From assembly GCA_045805345.1 (NCBI GenBank), contig JBJMLK010000115.1, forward strand, positions 1 to 21,985: DNA of 21,985 bases, in the 5' to 3' direction. The notes beneath the pieces were generated by a model. The model saw nothing but the letters and a program-made list of their open reading frames with translations, did no database searches and was not told the DNA's origin. Numbering within the stretch: position 1 is the stretch's first letter; each line of letters opens with the position of its first letter. Below, piece after piece: positions 12,960 through 19,254 of the stretch. Both the position numbers and the translations under genes were made by a program. The stretch is from AC-37 sp045805345. Its GTDB lineage: Bacteria > Actinomycetota > Thermoleophilia > Solirubrobacterales > Thermoleophilaceae.

Positions 12960-14138
12960 GTGCCCCGGCGATCCCTCCTGCTCGCCGCCGCGGCGGCCCT
13001 GGCTCTCTCGGGCTGCTCGCTGAAGAGCAACGACTCGGGCGGCGGTGGCGCGATCGGCAAGGGCGTCAAGTCGGACACCAAGCAGGCCGCGCAGGAACTC
13101 GGATTCCCGGTCGCGGCCACGCGCGACACCACCCGCGTGAGCGGCGACGACGCGGTCGCCAACGCGGCCGGCGTCGCGGAGGCGCTCTTCCCGGCGAGCA
13201 CGCCGGCCACGCGACCCGCGTCGGTGGCGCTAGTCGACAAGAACGACTGGCAGGCAGGCATCGCCGCGGCGGTGCTCGCGGGCGAGCCGCTGCACGCGCC
13301 GCTGCTGCTCTCGGACGGCGGCTCGCTCCCGGCTGCGACCAGCGGGACGCTCGGCCGGCTCAAGCCCAAGGGCCAGGCGCTCTCGAAGGGCGCGCAGGTG
13401 ATCCTCGTCGGCGACGGCCCGCCGGCGCCCGGCGGCTTCAAGAGCGGCCGCGTGCACGGCAAGGACCCGTTCTCGATCGCCGCGGCGGTCGACAGCTTCC
13501 AGACCGCGGTGGCGGGCAAGCCGTCGGCGCGGGTGATCGTGGCCTCGGCCGACCAGCCGGCCTACGCGATGCCGGCCGCCGCGTGGTCGGCGCGCTCCGG
13601 CGAGCCGGTCCTGTTCGTGAGTCGCAACGTGGTGCCCGCCGCCACGCGCAAGGCGATCGGCCTGCACGCCAAGCCGGAGATCCTGCTGATGGGCCCGCCC
13701 GGGATCGTCTCGCCGAACGTCGAGGCGGAGCTGAAGAAGCTCGGCACCGTCACGCGGATCCCGAGCAAGGTGCCGGGACCGGTGGCCGCGGCCGCCGAGT
13801 TCGCCCGCTCGGACAAGACCTGGGGCGCGCACGATCCCGGGCGCATCTACTCGCTCGCGAACATCGCGCGGCCGAGCGACGCCGCGGCGGCCGCCGCCCT
13901 CGGCAGCAACGGCGTGTACGCGCCGCTGCTGTTGACCGACAAGGCCAACGTGATGCCGCCCGCGCTCGAGAGCTACCTGCTCGACGTCCAGCCGGGCTTC
14001 GAGAACGACGATCCGAGCCAGGCCGTCTACAACCGCGTCTGGCTCCTCGGCAACACGGACGCCATCTCGCAGGCCGTGCAGGCGCGCATCGACCAGCTCA
14101 CGCAGCTCGTGCCGGTCGACAAGCCGCCCAAGCAGTAA
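12960..14138 (+). CDS. Lipoprotein with CWB2-type cell-wall-binding repeats
   Basis: A 392-residue exported lipoprotein: Arg-rich head, hydrophobic core and lipobox LALSGC with Cys19 as the lipidated residue. The rest resembles repeated CWB2 (putative cell wall binding repeat 2) modules: TRVSGDDAVANAAGVAEALFP with a later LLLSDGGSLP, then VIVASADQPAYAMPAAAWSARSGEPVLFVS, then GRIYSLANIARPSDAAAAAALGSNGVYAPLLLT, about three units, with short connecting strands such as VILVGDGP and EILLMGPP. In Gram-positive bacteria these modules hold proteins on the wall; here a lipid anchor is added and no separate enzymatic domain is visible. GTG 12960 gives a proper signal peptide. Confidence 0.8.
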   Translation: MPRRSLLLAAAAALALSGCSLKSNDSGGGGAIGKGVKSDTKQAAQELGFPVAATRDTTRVSGDDAVANAAGVAEALFPASTPATRPASVALVDKNDWQAGIAAAVLAGEPLHAPLLLSDGGSLPAATSGTLGRLKPKGQALSKGAQVILVGDGPPAPGGFKSGRVHGKDPFSIAAAVDSFQTAVAGKPSARVIVASADQPAYAMPAAAWSARSGEPVLFVSRNVVPAATRKAIGLHAKPEILLMGPPGIVSPNVEAELKKLGTVTRIPSKVPGPVAAAAEFARSDKTWGAHDPGRIYSLANIARPSDAAAAAALGSNGVYAPLLLTDKANVMPPALESYLLDVQPGFENDDPSQAVYNRVWLLGNTDAISQAVQARIDQLTQLVPVDKPPKQ

Positions 14139-14162
14139 TCGGCCGCGGGGCCGCCCGCCCGG

Positions 14163-14168
14163 TAGCTT
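14163..14168 (+). promoter_or_regulatory. -10-like box before the 93-residue gene
   Basis: TAGCTT, 11 nt before GTG 14180 in the 41-bp gap after the CWB2 gene. Weaker fit than the other boxes. Confidence 0.25.
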
Positions 14169-14179
14169 TCGCGGTCGCC

Positions 14180-14461
14180 GTGAGCGAGTACGAGAACCCC
14201 GAGCGCCTCGGGCGCGAGCCCACCGTCGAGGACGTCCGTGAGCTGATGGGCGCGTCCACGCCCCACTTCGCGCTGCAGATCCGCAACCGCCTGCGCACGC
14301 TGATCGCCGATCTGCCGCCGGGCCACCCGGCGCGGCAGGAGGGCGAACGCGAGATCGAGCGTCTCGAGCGGATCGCGGTCGAGGGGGAGCACCGCGGACC
14401 CGCCGTCGACGGCGAGCGCGAGCTCCCGAGCATCCGGCGAGCGGAAGACCATCTGAGCTGA
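14180..14461 (+). CDS. Small hypothetical protein
   Basis: A 93-residue charged soluble protein, MSEYENPERLGREPTVEDVR at the start, a central helical LMGASTPHFALQIRNRLRTL, then PPGHPARQEGEREIERLERIAVEG. It has no signal peptide or membrane segment and is probably mainly helical. GTG 14180 is the start that gives the compact acidic N-terminus; the longer frame upstream is a shadow of the CWB2 gene. Its TGA overlaps the next gene's ATG (TGATG), so it is translationally coupled to the methyltransferase and may act with it. I do not recognise the family. Confidence 0.65.
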   Translation: MSEYENPERLGREPTVEDVRELMGASTPHFALQIRNRLRTLIADLPPGHPARQEGEREIERLERIAVEGEHRGPAVDGERELPSIRRAEDHLS

Positions 14462-15249
14462 TGGAGGCGGCGGCGCGGCTGCCCGCGGCCCTCGATCGCG
14501 CGCTGGCGCTGCTGTCCGCGGAGGCCCGGCGCCACGGACGCCTCGCGCCCGCCGGTTATCTCGACCTGCTGGGCGGCGACGCGCCCGAGTCGACCGGCAC
14601 CGCGCAGGACCTGATGGTCGGGCGGGTGGTGCCGACGATCTACGAGCGCTGGTGGCGGCCTGCGCTCGGACGGGTGGCCAAGGGCGTGATGGGGCCCGGG
14701 ATGGCCGACGAGCACCGGATCGCCCGGCTGCTCCTGGGGATCAGCCCCGGCGACGGCGTGCTCGACGTGGCCTGCGGCACCGGCAACTTCACGCGCGAGT
14801 TCGCGCGCAGCGTCGGGCCCGACGGGCTGGTGCTCGGCATCGACGTGTCCGAGACGATGCTCACGCGCGCGGTCGGCGACACGCAGGCGGCGGGCCTATC
14901 GGACCGCGCGGCGTTCGTGCGCGGCGACGCCGCGGAGCTGCCGTTCCTCGAGTCGAGCTTCGACGCCGTGTGCTGCTTCGCGGCGCTCCACCTGTTCGCC
15001 GACCCGATGCGTGCGCTCGACCGCATGACCCGAGTGCTGACTCCGGGTGGCCGGATCGCGATCTTCACCTCCGTGCGCGGCCGCTCGGCTCCACTGCGGA
15101 CGGTCGAGTCGATCGCCGGCCGCCGCAGCGGCATGCGGATGTTCGAGCGCGACGAGGTGGTGCACGCGCTCGAGGAGCGCGGCTATGGCGCGATCCAGCA
15201 GCGCATCACGGGGCTCACGCAGTTCGTGGGCGGCCGGCTGGACGGCTGA
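14461..15249 (+). CDS. Class I SAM-dependent methyltransferase
   Basis: The 262 residues have an N-terminal helical extension of about 80 residues and then a Rossmann methyltransferase domain. Motif I is LDVACGTGNF (101-110), the acidic ribose-binding end is GIDVSETML, motif II-like VRGDAAELPFLESSFDAVCCFAALHLFADP follows, and LTPGGRIAIF marks motif III. The fold resembles UbiE/menaquinone-type and small-molecule methyltransferases. The substrate is unknown. Its start overlaps the preceding small gene by one base, so the two form a coupled pair. Confidence 0.88.
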   Translation: MEAAARLPAALDRALALLSAEARRHGRLAPAGYLDLLGGDAPESTGTAQDLMVGRVVPTIYERWWRPALGRVAKGVMGPGMADEHRIARLLLGISPGDGVLDVACGTGNFTREFARSVGPDGLVLGIDVSETMLTRAVGDTQAAGLSDRAAFVRGDAAELPFLESSFDAVCCFAALHLFADPMRALDRMTRVLTPGGRIAIFTSVRGRSAPLRTVESIAGRRSGMRMFERDEVVHALEERGYGAIQQRITGLTQFVGGRLDG

Positions 15250-15275
15250 GTGCCGCCGGCTCGAGCGACCGAGGA

Positions 15276-15294
15276 CGCCGCCAGCCGGGCGGCG
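15276..15294. terminator. Hairpin between convergent methyltransferase and lipoprotein genes
   Basis: CGCCGCC (15276-15282), loop AGCCG, GGCGGCG (15288-15294). It lies between the methyltransferase stop and the lipoprotein stop at 15299 and could serve both strands; no U-run on either side. Confidence 0.45.
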
Positions 15295-15298
15295 GGGG

Positions 15299-15763
15299 CT
15301 ACTGAGCCGGGTTCTTGCGGCCGCAGGTCTTGAAGCCGAGCTTGATCGCGGTCTTCTCGCGCGCGATCGCGATCTGGTCGACCTGGGCGAGGTTCACGTT
15401 GTACTTCCCCTCGTCGCCCGCGGCCGCCGCCTTCGCGGCCTTGTCGATCTGGGTGATGATCCTCGTGGTGCCCGCGTTGTAGGAGTCGAAGTCCTTCTTC
15501 AGCTTGTCGGGCGCGTCGAGCCCGCGCAGCTTGGTGTCCAGGTCCTTGCGGATCGCGACCTCCTGGGCGGCCTGCTGCCCGCGCGCCTTCAGGCTCTTGG
15601 CCTGGGCGGCCGGCGGGTGCGCCTTGTTGGTCTGGGCGCAGATCGCGTCGGCCTTCGTGACGAACTCGGCCTTCGACGGTCCCGAGCTGCCGCCGCAGCC
15701 GGCGAGTGCGACGAGCGCCGCCAGCCCTGCCGCGAGCGCGAGCAACCTGCCCCTGAGTTTCAT
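15299..15763 (-). CDS. Small lipoprotein
   Basis: A 154-residue protein with a lipoprotein signal peptide (MKLRGRLLALAAGLAALVALAGC is the head, Cys23 the lipidated residue) followed by a Gly/Ser linker. The mature part is helical and charged: AEFVTKADAICAQTNKAHP, LDAPDKLKKDFDSYNAGTTRIITQIDKAAKAAAAGDEGKY, then a second cysteine in FKTCGRKNPAQ near the end. Two cysteines (ICAQ and KTCG) could form a disulfide outside the membrane. ATG 15763 has GGAGG 12 nt upstream, a little far. Similar small lipoproteins are common in actinobacteria without known function. Confidence 0.8.
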   Translation of the reverse strand: MKLRGRLLALAAGLAALVALAGCGGSSGPSKAEFVTKADAICAQTNKAHPPAAQAKSLKARGQQAAQEVAIRKDLDTKLRGLDAPDKLKKDFDSYNAGTTRIITQIDKAAKAAAAGDEGKYNVNLAQVDQIAIAREKTAIKLGFKTCGRKNPAQ

Positions 15764-15807
15764 CTTGGTGCGTTCCCTCCAGCCGTTTCGGTCGAGTGAG
15801 ACGGTGC

Positions 15808-15817
15808 AGAGTAGCCT
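15808..15817. promoter_or_regulatory. Overlapping divergent -10 boxes
   Basis: Plus-strand TAGCCT (15812-15817) is 8 nt before GTG 15826. Minus-strand TACTCT (15813-15808) would give the lipoprotein gene a leader of about 38 nt with its GGAGG. The two boxes share the TA at 15812-15813, so polymerase cannot sit on both at once. Confidence 0.35.
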
Positions 15818-15825
15818 GCGCGGCC

Positions 15826-16461
15826 GTGGCGGACTGGGTGACCATCTCCGCGCTCGCGACCGCCGGGGGCACGCTGGTGCTCGCCGGTGCGACGTTCTCG
15901 TCAGTCCGGTCGGCCAACCGAGCGGCGCGCGTGGCTGAGCGGTCGCTGCTGCTGGGGCTGCGGCCGGTGCTCGTCCCCTCGCGGCCGGAGGACCCGCCGG
16001 AGCGGGTGACCTTCGTCGACCATTACTTCTCGGTGGACGGGGGCACGGCTCATGTAGAGGAACTCGAGGGCAGGCTCTACTTCGCGTTTCCGCTTCGGAA
16101 CGTGGGGGCAGGCCTCGCGGTGCTGCACAGTTGGGAGATCAGGGCGCGTGACGTGTCACTCCGCGACGAGCACGGCGACCCCGAGCGGTTCCGCGCGATC
16201 CAGCGCGACCTCTACGTCGCGGCCGGCGACACCGGTTACTGGCAGGGCGCGCTCCGCGACGCCGACGACCCGCGCCACGGCGAGATCCGATCGGCGATCG
16301 AGGCCGGCCGGCCGCTGCTGGTCGAGGTCCTCTACGGCGACCACGAGGGCGGCCAGCGGACGATCAGCCGGTTCGGGATCTCGCCGGGCGAGGACGGCGG
16401 GGGGTGGAGTTGCAACGTGCTGCGCCACTGGCAGCTGGAGGGCATCGACCCGCGGCACTAG
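15826..16461 (+). CDS. Membrane-anchored hypothetical protein
   Basis: A 211-residue protein with one N-terminal hydrophobic segment (WVTISALATAGGTLVLAGATF, about residues 4-24), a basic ANRAARVAERSLLLGLRP stretch, and then a soluble domain rich in beta-strand patterns: LEGRLYFAFPLRNVGAGLAVLHSWEIRAR, LLVEVLYGDHEGGQRTISRFGI. It resembles other single-pass proteins with an Ig-like or jelly-roll cytosolic domain, but I cannot name the family. GTG 15826 is preferred to GTG 15796 because TAGCCT sits 8 nt upstream of it and the upstream GTG would lie before that box. Last gene before the compositionally different cassette. Confidence 0.7.
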   Translation: MADWVTISALATAGGTLVLAGATFSSVRSANRAARVAERSLLLGLRPVLVPSRPEDPPERVTFVDHYFSVDGGTAHVEELEGRLYFAFPLRNVGAGLAVLHSWEIRARDVSLRDEHGDPERFRAIQRDLYVAAGDTGYWQGALRDADDPRHGEIRSAIEAGRPLLVEVLYGDHEGGQRTISRFGISPGEDGGGWSCNVLRHWQLEGIDPRH

Positions 16462-16528
16462 GGCGCCTCAGGTCCGGCGCACGGCCTCGACGAACGCATC
16501 CGGCGGCGGTAGTCAGCATCTCCACGAC

Positions 16529-16996
16529 TTGGCCGGGACGCTGGGGAACGGCAAAGGAGGGCCCCATTTCGAAGCGACCTACGTCGAACGTGAAGCGAGC
16601 GCCGAAGTAAGCGCGAACACCGCCGAGCACGTCAAGCGCCTGCTCGTTCCGAAGTCCACGGCCATCGGGTCCATCATCGGTCGGCTGGAAGTGCTCTCTC
16701 TGCATAAGGGCTATCGATTCACGGTCTTCGATGACGTGACCAAGCGGGGCGTTCGTTGCGCGTTCCGGCCAGAGAGGCTTGAGGAAATCAAGGCGGCGCT
16801 TCCAGCGCGCGTAAGGGTCGCGGGCATCATCCACCGCAACGCGAAGGGCCAGCCCTTGCGCGTTGAGAAGGCGCAACTGACGCTCCTGCAAACCGAGGGC
16901 GACCTGCCCACCATCGAAGAGCTTGTCGGCATCGATCCGGACTTCACGGGCGACGAGACCACCGACGAGTATGTGCGCCGTTTGCGGGATGCCTGA
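16529..16996 (+). pseudogene. Antitoxin-like partner of the PIN gene, start unclear and probably frameshifted
   Basis: From about 16607 to the TGA at 16994 the frame reads like a real protein: ANTAEHVKRLLVPKSTAIGS, a strand-rich GRLEVLSLHKGYRFTVFDD with RGVRCAFRPERLEEIKAALP, VRVAGIIHRNAKGQPLRVEK, ending in PTIEELVGIDPDFTGDETTD. No ATG or ribosome-site-supported start exists in this frame; TTG 16529 is the only early non-standard option and the residues after it look like shadow sequence. A good AAGGAGG (16554-16560) instead precedes ATT 16566, opening ISKRPTSNVKRAPK in another frame that stops at 16610. One missing base near 16607 would join it to LSANTAEHVKRLL. It overlaps the PIN gene by 8 nt, the usual antitoxin-first order, so an antitoxin or DNA-binding partner is inferred. 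Confidence 0.55.
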
Positions 16997-17462
16997 TCCC
17001 TTCCAACAGCCCTATCTGGACAGCTCTGTCCACATCGCCGCGATCAAGGGCGAGGCGGGGCAGGTTGACACCGCGAGGGCGATTTTCAGCCACGCGCGGA
17101 AGGGGACTTTCCAGGTCATCGCGTCAACGCTCGTAATCGCGGAGGTCATCGGCGCGCCGCGCAAAACGCCGCTCACCGAAGAGCAAGAGCGCGTCATCGA
17201 CAACTACGTCTTCCACGACTTCATCACCTGGGTGGAGCTGGACCAGACCATCGCGCTCGACGCGCGACGGCTCGCCCGTCAGCACGGATTGAAGCCAGCC
17301 GACGCCGTTCACGTTGCGAGCGCGATCAGGGCCGGCGCCGACCAGTTGCTCCGTTGGGACGACAAGTTCACGGTCCCGAACGGCACGTACGAAAACGTCG
17401 TCGTTTGCGAGCCGCACCTTGCTGGGTTGGACGTTGAAATCGAGGGGTTCCACAAGGCGTGA
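16989..17462 (+). CDS. PIN-domain ribonuclease, VapC-like toxin
   Basis: A 157-residue PIN domain, length typical of VapC-like RNases. The acidic residues expected for the Mg/Mn site are visible: Asp11 in PYLDSSVHI, Glu52 in STLVIAEVIG, Asp105 in LKPADAVHVASAI, and Asp124 or Asp125 in LLRWDDKF, so it appears catalytically intact. ATG 16989 gives the normal N-terminus for the fold; the longer frame to 16923 only reads antitoxin sequence. It overlaps the upstream partner by 8 nt and the downstream 48-residue gene by GTGA. Base composition is less GC-rich than its surroundings, suggesting acquisition. Confidence 0.85.
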   Translation: MPDPFQQPYLDSSVHIAAIKGEAGQVDTARAIFSHARKGTFQVIASTLVIAEVIGAPRKTPLTEEQERVIDNYVFHDFITWVELDQTIALDARRLARQHGLKPADAVHVASAIRAGADQLLRWDDKFTVPNGTYENVVVCEPHLAGLDVEIEGFHKA

Positions 17463-17605
17463 CGGGCAAGGCGCAAGAGCCCAAGCGAAACGGGCGGCTG
17501 TCGATCCCGCTCCCGTTCGATGACGCCGTGAAGGCGGCTCTGGAAGTCAAGCCGCCGCCGAAGCAGCCGCGCAAGCCTCGCGCTAAGAAGGCCGCGAAGA
17601 AGTAG
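17459..17605 (+). CDS. 48-residue basic protein coupled to the PIN gene
   Basis: GTG 17459 overlaps the PIN stop (GTGA) and opens a 48-codon frame: MTGKAQEPKRNGRLSIPLPF, then DDAVKAALEVKPPPKQPRKP and RAKKAAKK. The first half has an amphipathic strand/helix pattern (LSIPLPFDDAVKAALEV) and the C-terminal third is Lys/Arg/Pro-rich, suggesting nucleic-acid contact. The 4-nt overlap and sensible codons support a real gene. It could be a third component, such as an extra antitoxin or regulator. I infer a real family from the LSIPLPFDDAVKAAL pattern but cannot name it. Confidence 0.6.
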   Translation: MTGKAQEPKRNGRLSIPLPFDDAVKAALEVKPPPKQPRKPRAKKAAKK

Positions 17606-17608
17606 ACC

Positions 17609-17637
17609 GGCGGTCGACGCCCTCCGCGCCGACCGCC
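17609..17637 (+). terminator. Hairpin after the PIN cassette
   Basis: GGCGGTCG (17609-17616) and CGACCGCC (17630-17637) with a 13-nt loop, 4 nt past the stop of the 48-residue gene. A likely end of the cassette transcript, though without a U-run. Confidence 0.45.
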
Positions 17638-17657
17638 TGTCTACCTAGAGGGCGCTG

Positions 17658-17921
17658 CTACGAGTTGTGGCCGCGACCGTTGCGGCCAGGATCGCCCTGG
17701 TTGCCCTTGCCGTTGTCCTCGTTCTGCCGACCGCCGCCGTTGCCGGGGTCGGTCGCGTTTCCCTTGCCGCAGTCGCGGTGGTCGCCGTCGGAGGTACCGC
17801 ACTGCTTCTTCTGGTGACTCTGCGGGGTGACCGTCGAACTAGCCGACGCGCCACCTGCCGTTATTGCGGTCGCGCCTACACCTAGGGCGAGGACCGCAAG
17901 CAGCGTGCTGAGCTTGCGCAT
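17658..17921 (-). CDS. Small secreted Gly/Asn-rich protein
   Basis: An 87-residue protein with a Sec signal peptide (MRKLSTLLAVLALGVGATAI, cleavage likely after GASA near residue 32). The mature part is small, hydrophilic and low in complexity: SSTVTPQSHQKKQCGTSDGD, HRDCGKGNATDPGNGGGRQN, then a Gly/Asn/Asp-rich tail ending GRNGRGHNS. Two cysteines (QCGTSDGDHRDC) could form a disulfide. ATG 17921 has GGAGAGG 8 nt upstream; the longer frame to 18041 lies in the leader. Similar small GNGN-rich exported proteins occur in Solirubrobacterales-like actinobacteria, function unknown. It has a long structured leader and a distant upstream element. Confidence 0.7.
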   Translation of the reverse strand: MRKLSTLLAVLALGVGATAITAGGASASSTVTPQSHQKKQCGTSDGDHRDCGKGNATDPGNGGGRQNEDNGKGNQGDPGRNGRGHNS

Positions 17922-18037
17922 GTATTGAGCCTCTCCTTCCCGGCCGCGTTCCCCTCGTGGGCATCCTGCCCCCGATGCGGCCGATTCGTCAGGAGAAGCG
18001 TAAACCGAATCGGCGAGACGCGCTACCGGTTGGGTTC
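17922..18037 (-). ncRNA. Structured 5' leader of the secreted-protein gene, riboswitch-like
   Basis: With the -10 box at 18049-18044, transcription would start near 18037 and leave a leader of about 116 nt. It holds a perfect 9-bp stem GCCGATTCG/CGAATCGGC (arms at 18006-18014 and 17980-17988, 17-nt loop) and an outer GGCCGC/GCGGCC pair (17977-17982 with 17942-17947) enclosing GGGC-AGGAT-GCCC. The two main stems share three bases, so they compete, as in switching leaders. I could not match it to a known riboswitch class; cyclic-di-AMP leaders before secreted actinobacterial proteins are the first class to test. Confidence 0.35.
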
Positions 18038-18043
18038 GCAAAG

Positions 18044-18049
18044 TACATA
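18044..18049 (-). promoter_or_regulatory. -10-like box for the secreted-protein gene
   Basis: TATGTA on the minus strand, downstream of the 27-bp element copy B. With 17-nt spacing the -35 would fall inside that element (CGTCAC). Confidence 0.4.
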
Positions 18050-18055
18050 GTTCCG

Positions 18056-18082
18056 AGCGCGGTTAAGTGACGAGTCAGTGCC
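18056..18082 (-). repeat. Copy B of the 27-bp element shared with 8981-9007
   Basis: Reverse complement of copy A with one mismatch (position 18078). It lies just upstream of the TATGTA box of the secreted-protein gene. It lacks the second inverted arm found at 9014-9026, so here only one half-site is present. Confidence 0.65.
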
Positions 18083-18106
18083 CGGGTCGCCCTTTGTTGC
18101 CGCTGT

Positions 18107-18232
18107 TTACGGTCGGGCGGCCGCGCGGCCAGCGCAGACCCGGCGCCGATCGAGCGTCCTCCACACCTCGATCACGTCCTCGATGCGGCGGAGGTCGGCG
18201 CCGGTGGACGCGCCGTCCGGGAAATACGTCAG
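18107..18232 (-). CDS. Possible 41-codon frame or gene remnant after the acyl-CoA dehydrogenase
   Basis: Downstream of the second acyl-CoA dehydrogenase, overlapping its TGA, a frame reads LTYFPDGASTGADLRRIEDV, then IEVWRTLDRRRVCAGRAAARP, before TAA at 18107. Codons are mostly G/C-ending and the peptide looks protein-like, but it has no ATG/GTG start near its beginning and no ribosome site. A CTG at 18232 overlaps the stop as CTGA, as in thrC. It may be a gene remnant or chance. Low confidence. Confidence 0.25.
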   Translation of the reverse strand: MTYFPDGASTGADLRRIEDVIEVWRTLDRRRVCAGRAAARP

Positions 18233-19251
18233 ACCGCAGCCGCCGCCGAGCTCGTCAGCCCGGCCAGCTCGGCCACGCGGTCGCGGTGCTTGCGCGCGGA
18301 GCCGAAGAGCGCGCCGTCGGTGCGGGCGCGCTTCAAGAAGAAGTGGAGGTCGTGCTCCCAGGTGAAGCCGATGCCGCCGTGGACCTGGAGCGCCGAGGCG
18401 GTCACGCGCCACCCCGCGTCGGCCGCGTACGCCTTCGCCATCGAGGCCGCGAGCGGCAGCGACTCCGGCTCGTGATCGGCCGCCCACGACGCGTAGAGGG
18501 TCGTGGCCCGCGCGCCCTCGGTCTCGAGCAGCATCTGCGCGCAGCGGTGGGACACCGCCTGGTAGGCGCCGATCGGCCGGCCGAACTGCTGGCGCTCCTT
18601 GGCGTAGGCGACGGCCATCTCCATCGTGCGCTGCGCAACGCCGACCAGCTCGGCCGACAGCGCGATCTCGATCCGCTGCCAGGCGCCGCCGACATCGCCG
18701 TCGAGCGACTCGCCGCCGCCGTTCGCCTCCACGTGGAAGAAGCGGCGGGTGGAGTCGATCGTGTCGGCGCGGTCGACCTGGAGGTCGCCGCGCGAGTAGG
18801 CGGTGGCGCCGCCGTTCTCGATCAGCACGATCACGGTCGCGGTGTCGGCGTCGGGCACGAGAGCCGCAGCTCCATCGCGCACGACGCCGACAGTTCCGCG
18901 CTCCTCCCCGGAGGCGATACCCGGCAACCAGCGGTCGCGCTGCTCGTCGGACCCCGCATGCGCCACGACAAGCCCGGCGCAGGCATTCGAGAAGAACGGT
19001 GTCGGCGCGAGCGCGTAGCCGAGCTCCTCCTGCACGATCGTCAGCTCGACCTGTCCGAGCTCCTGCCCGCCGTGGCCCTCGTCCACGAAGATCCCCGGCC
19101 AGCCCAGCTCGGCGATCTCCTTCCAGATGGCGTCGTCGTACTCACCCGCCTCGGCCAGCTCGCGCAGCTTCTCGGGCTTGTAGCGCGCCGCGAGGAAGTC
19201 GTGCGCGGTGGACTTGATCGCCTGCTGGTCGTCGGTGTAGTCGAAGTTCAT
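18229..19251 (-). CDS. Acyl-CoA dehydrogenase-like protein (lacks the usual EGT motif)
   Basis: A 340-residue member of the acyl-CoA dehydrogenase superfamily, shorter than typical (about 380). It begins MNFDYTDDQQAIKSTAHDFL and has the helical N-domain with LGWPGIFVDEGHGGQELGQV, a weakly conserved middle domain, and the C-terminal QQFGRPIGAYQAVSHRCAQM and LQVHGGIGFTWEHDLHFFLKR. It lacks the IxEGTxxIxR stretch that carries the catalytic Glu in classical enzymes. Such proteins are often non-catalytic or complementary subunits that pair with an adjacent normal dehydrogenase, here the gene ending at 19435. ATG 19251 matches the family N-terminus; the longer frame reads into the palindromic spacer. 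Confidence 0.88.
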   Translation of the reverse strand: MNFDYTDDQQAIKSTAHDFLAARYKPEKLRELAEAGEYDDAIWKEIAELGWPGIFVDEGHGGQELGQVELTIVQEELGYALAPTPFFSNACAGLVVAHAGSDEQRDRWLPGIASGEERGTVGVVRDGAAALVPDADTATVIVLIENGGATAYSRGDLQVDRADTIDSTRRFFHVEANGGGESLDGDVGGAWQRIEIALSAELVGVAQRTMEMAVAYAKERQQFGRPIGAYQAVSHRCAQMLLETEGARATTLYASWAADHEPESLPLAASMAKAYAADAGWRVTASALQVHGGIGFTWEHDLHFFLKRARTDGALFGSARKHRDRVAELAGLTSSAAAAV

Positions 19252-19254
19252 GTC

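Noticed and set aside
12863..14461. 532-codon plus-strand frame
   Set aside because: Most of it is an Arg/Gly-rich shadow of the CWB2 lipoprotein gene; only the last 94 codons from GTG 14180 form a sensible protein, and those are annotated.
16455..17655. AGGGCGC flanking the PIN cassette as a target-site duplication
   Set aside because: A 7-bp match in GC-rich DNA is likely by chance; it is not placed exactly at the cassette ends and no mobility gene is present.
8981..18082. 9-kb composite transposon bounded by the inverted 27-bp copies
   Set aside because: The interval holds housekeeping-type genes (pspA, ctaG, dehydrogenase) and no transposase or integrase, and both copies sit at promoters, so a regulatory motif is simpler.
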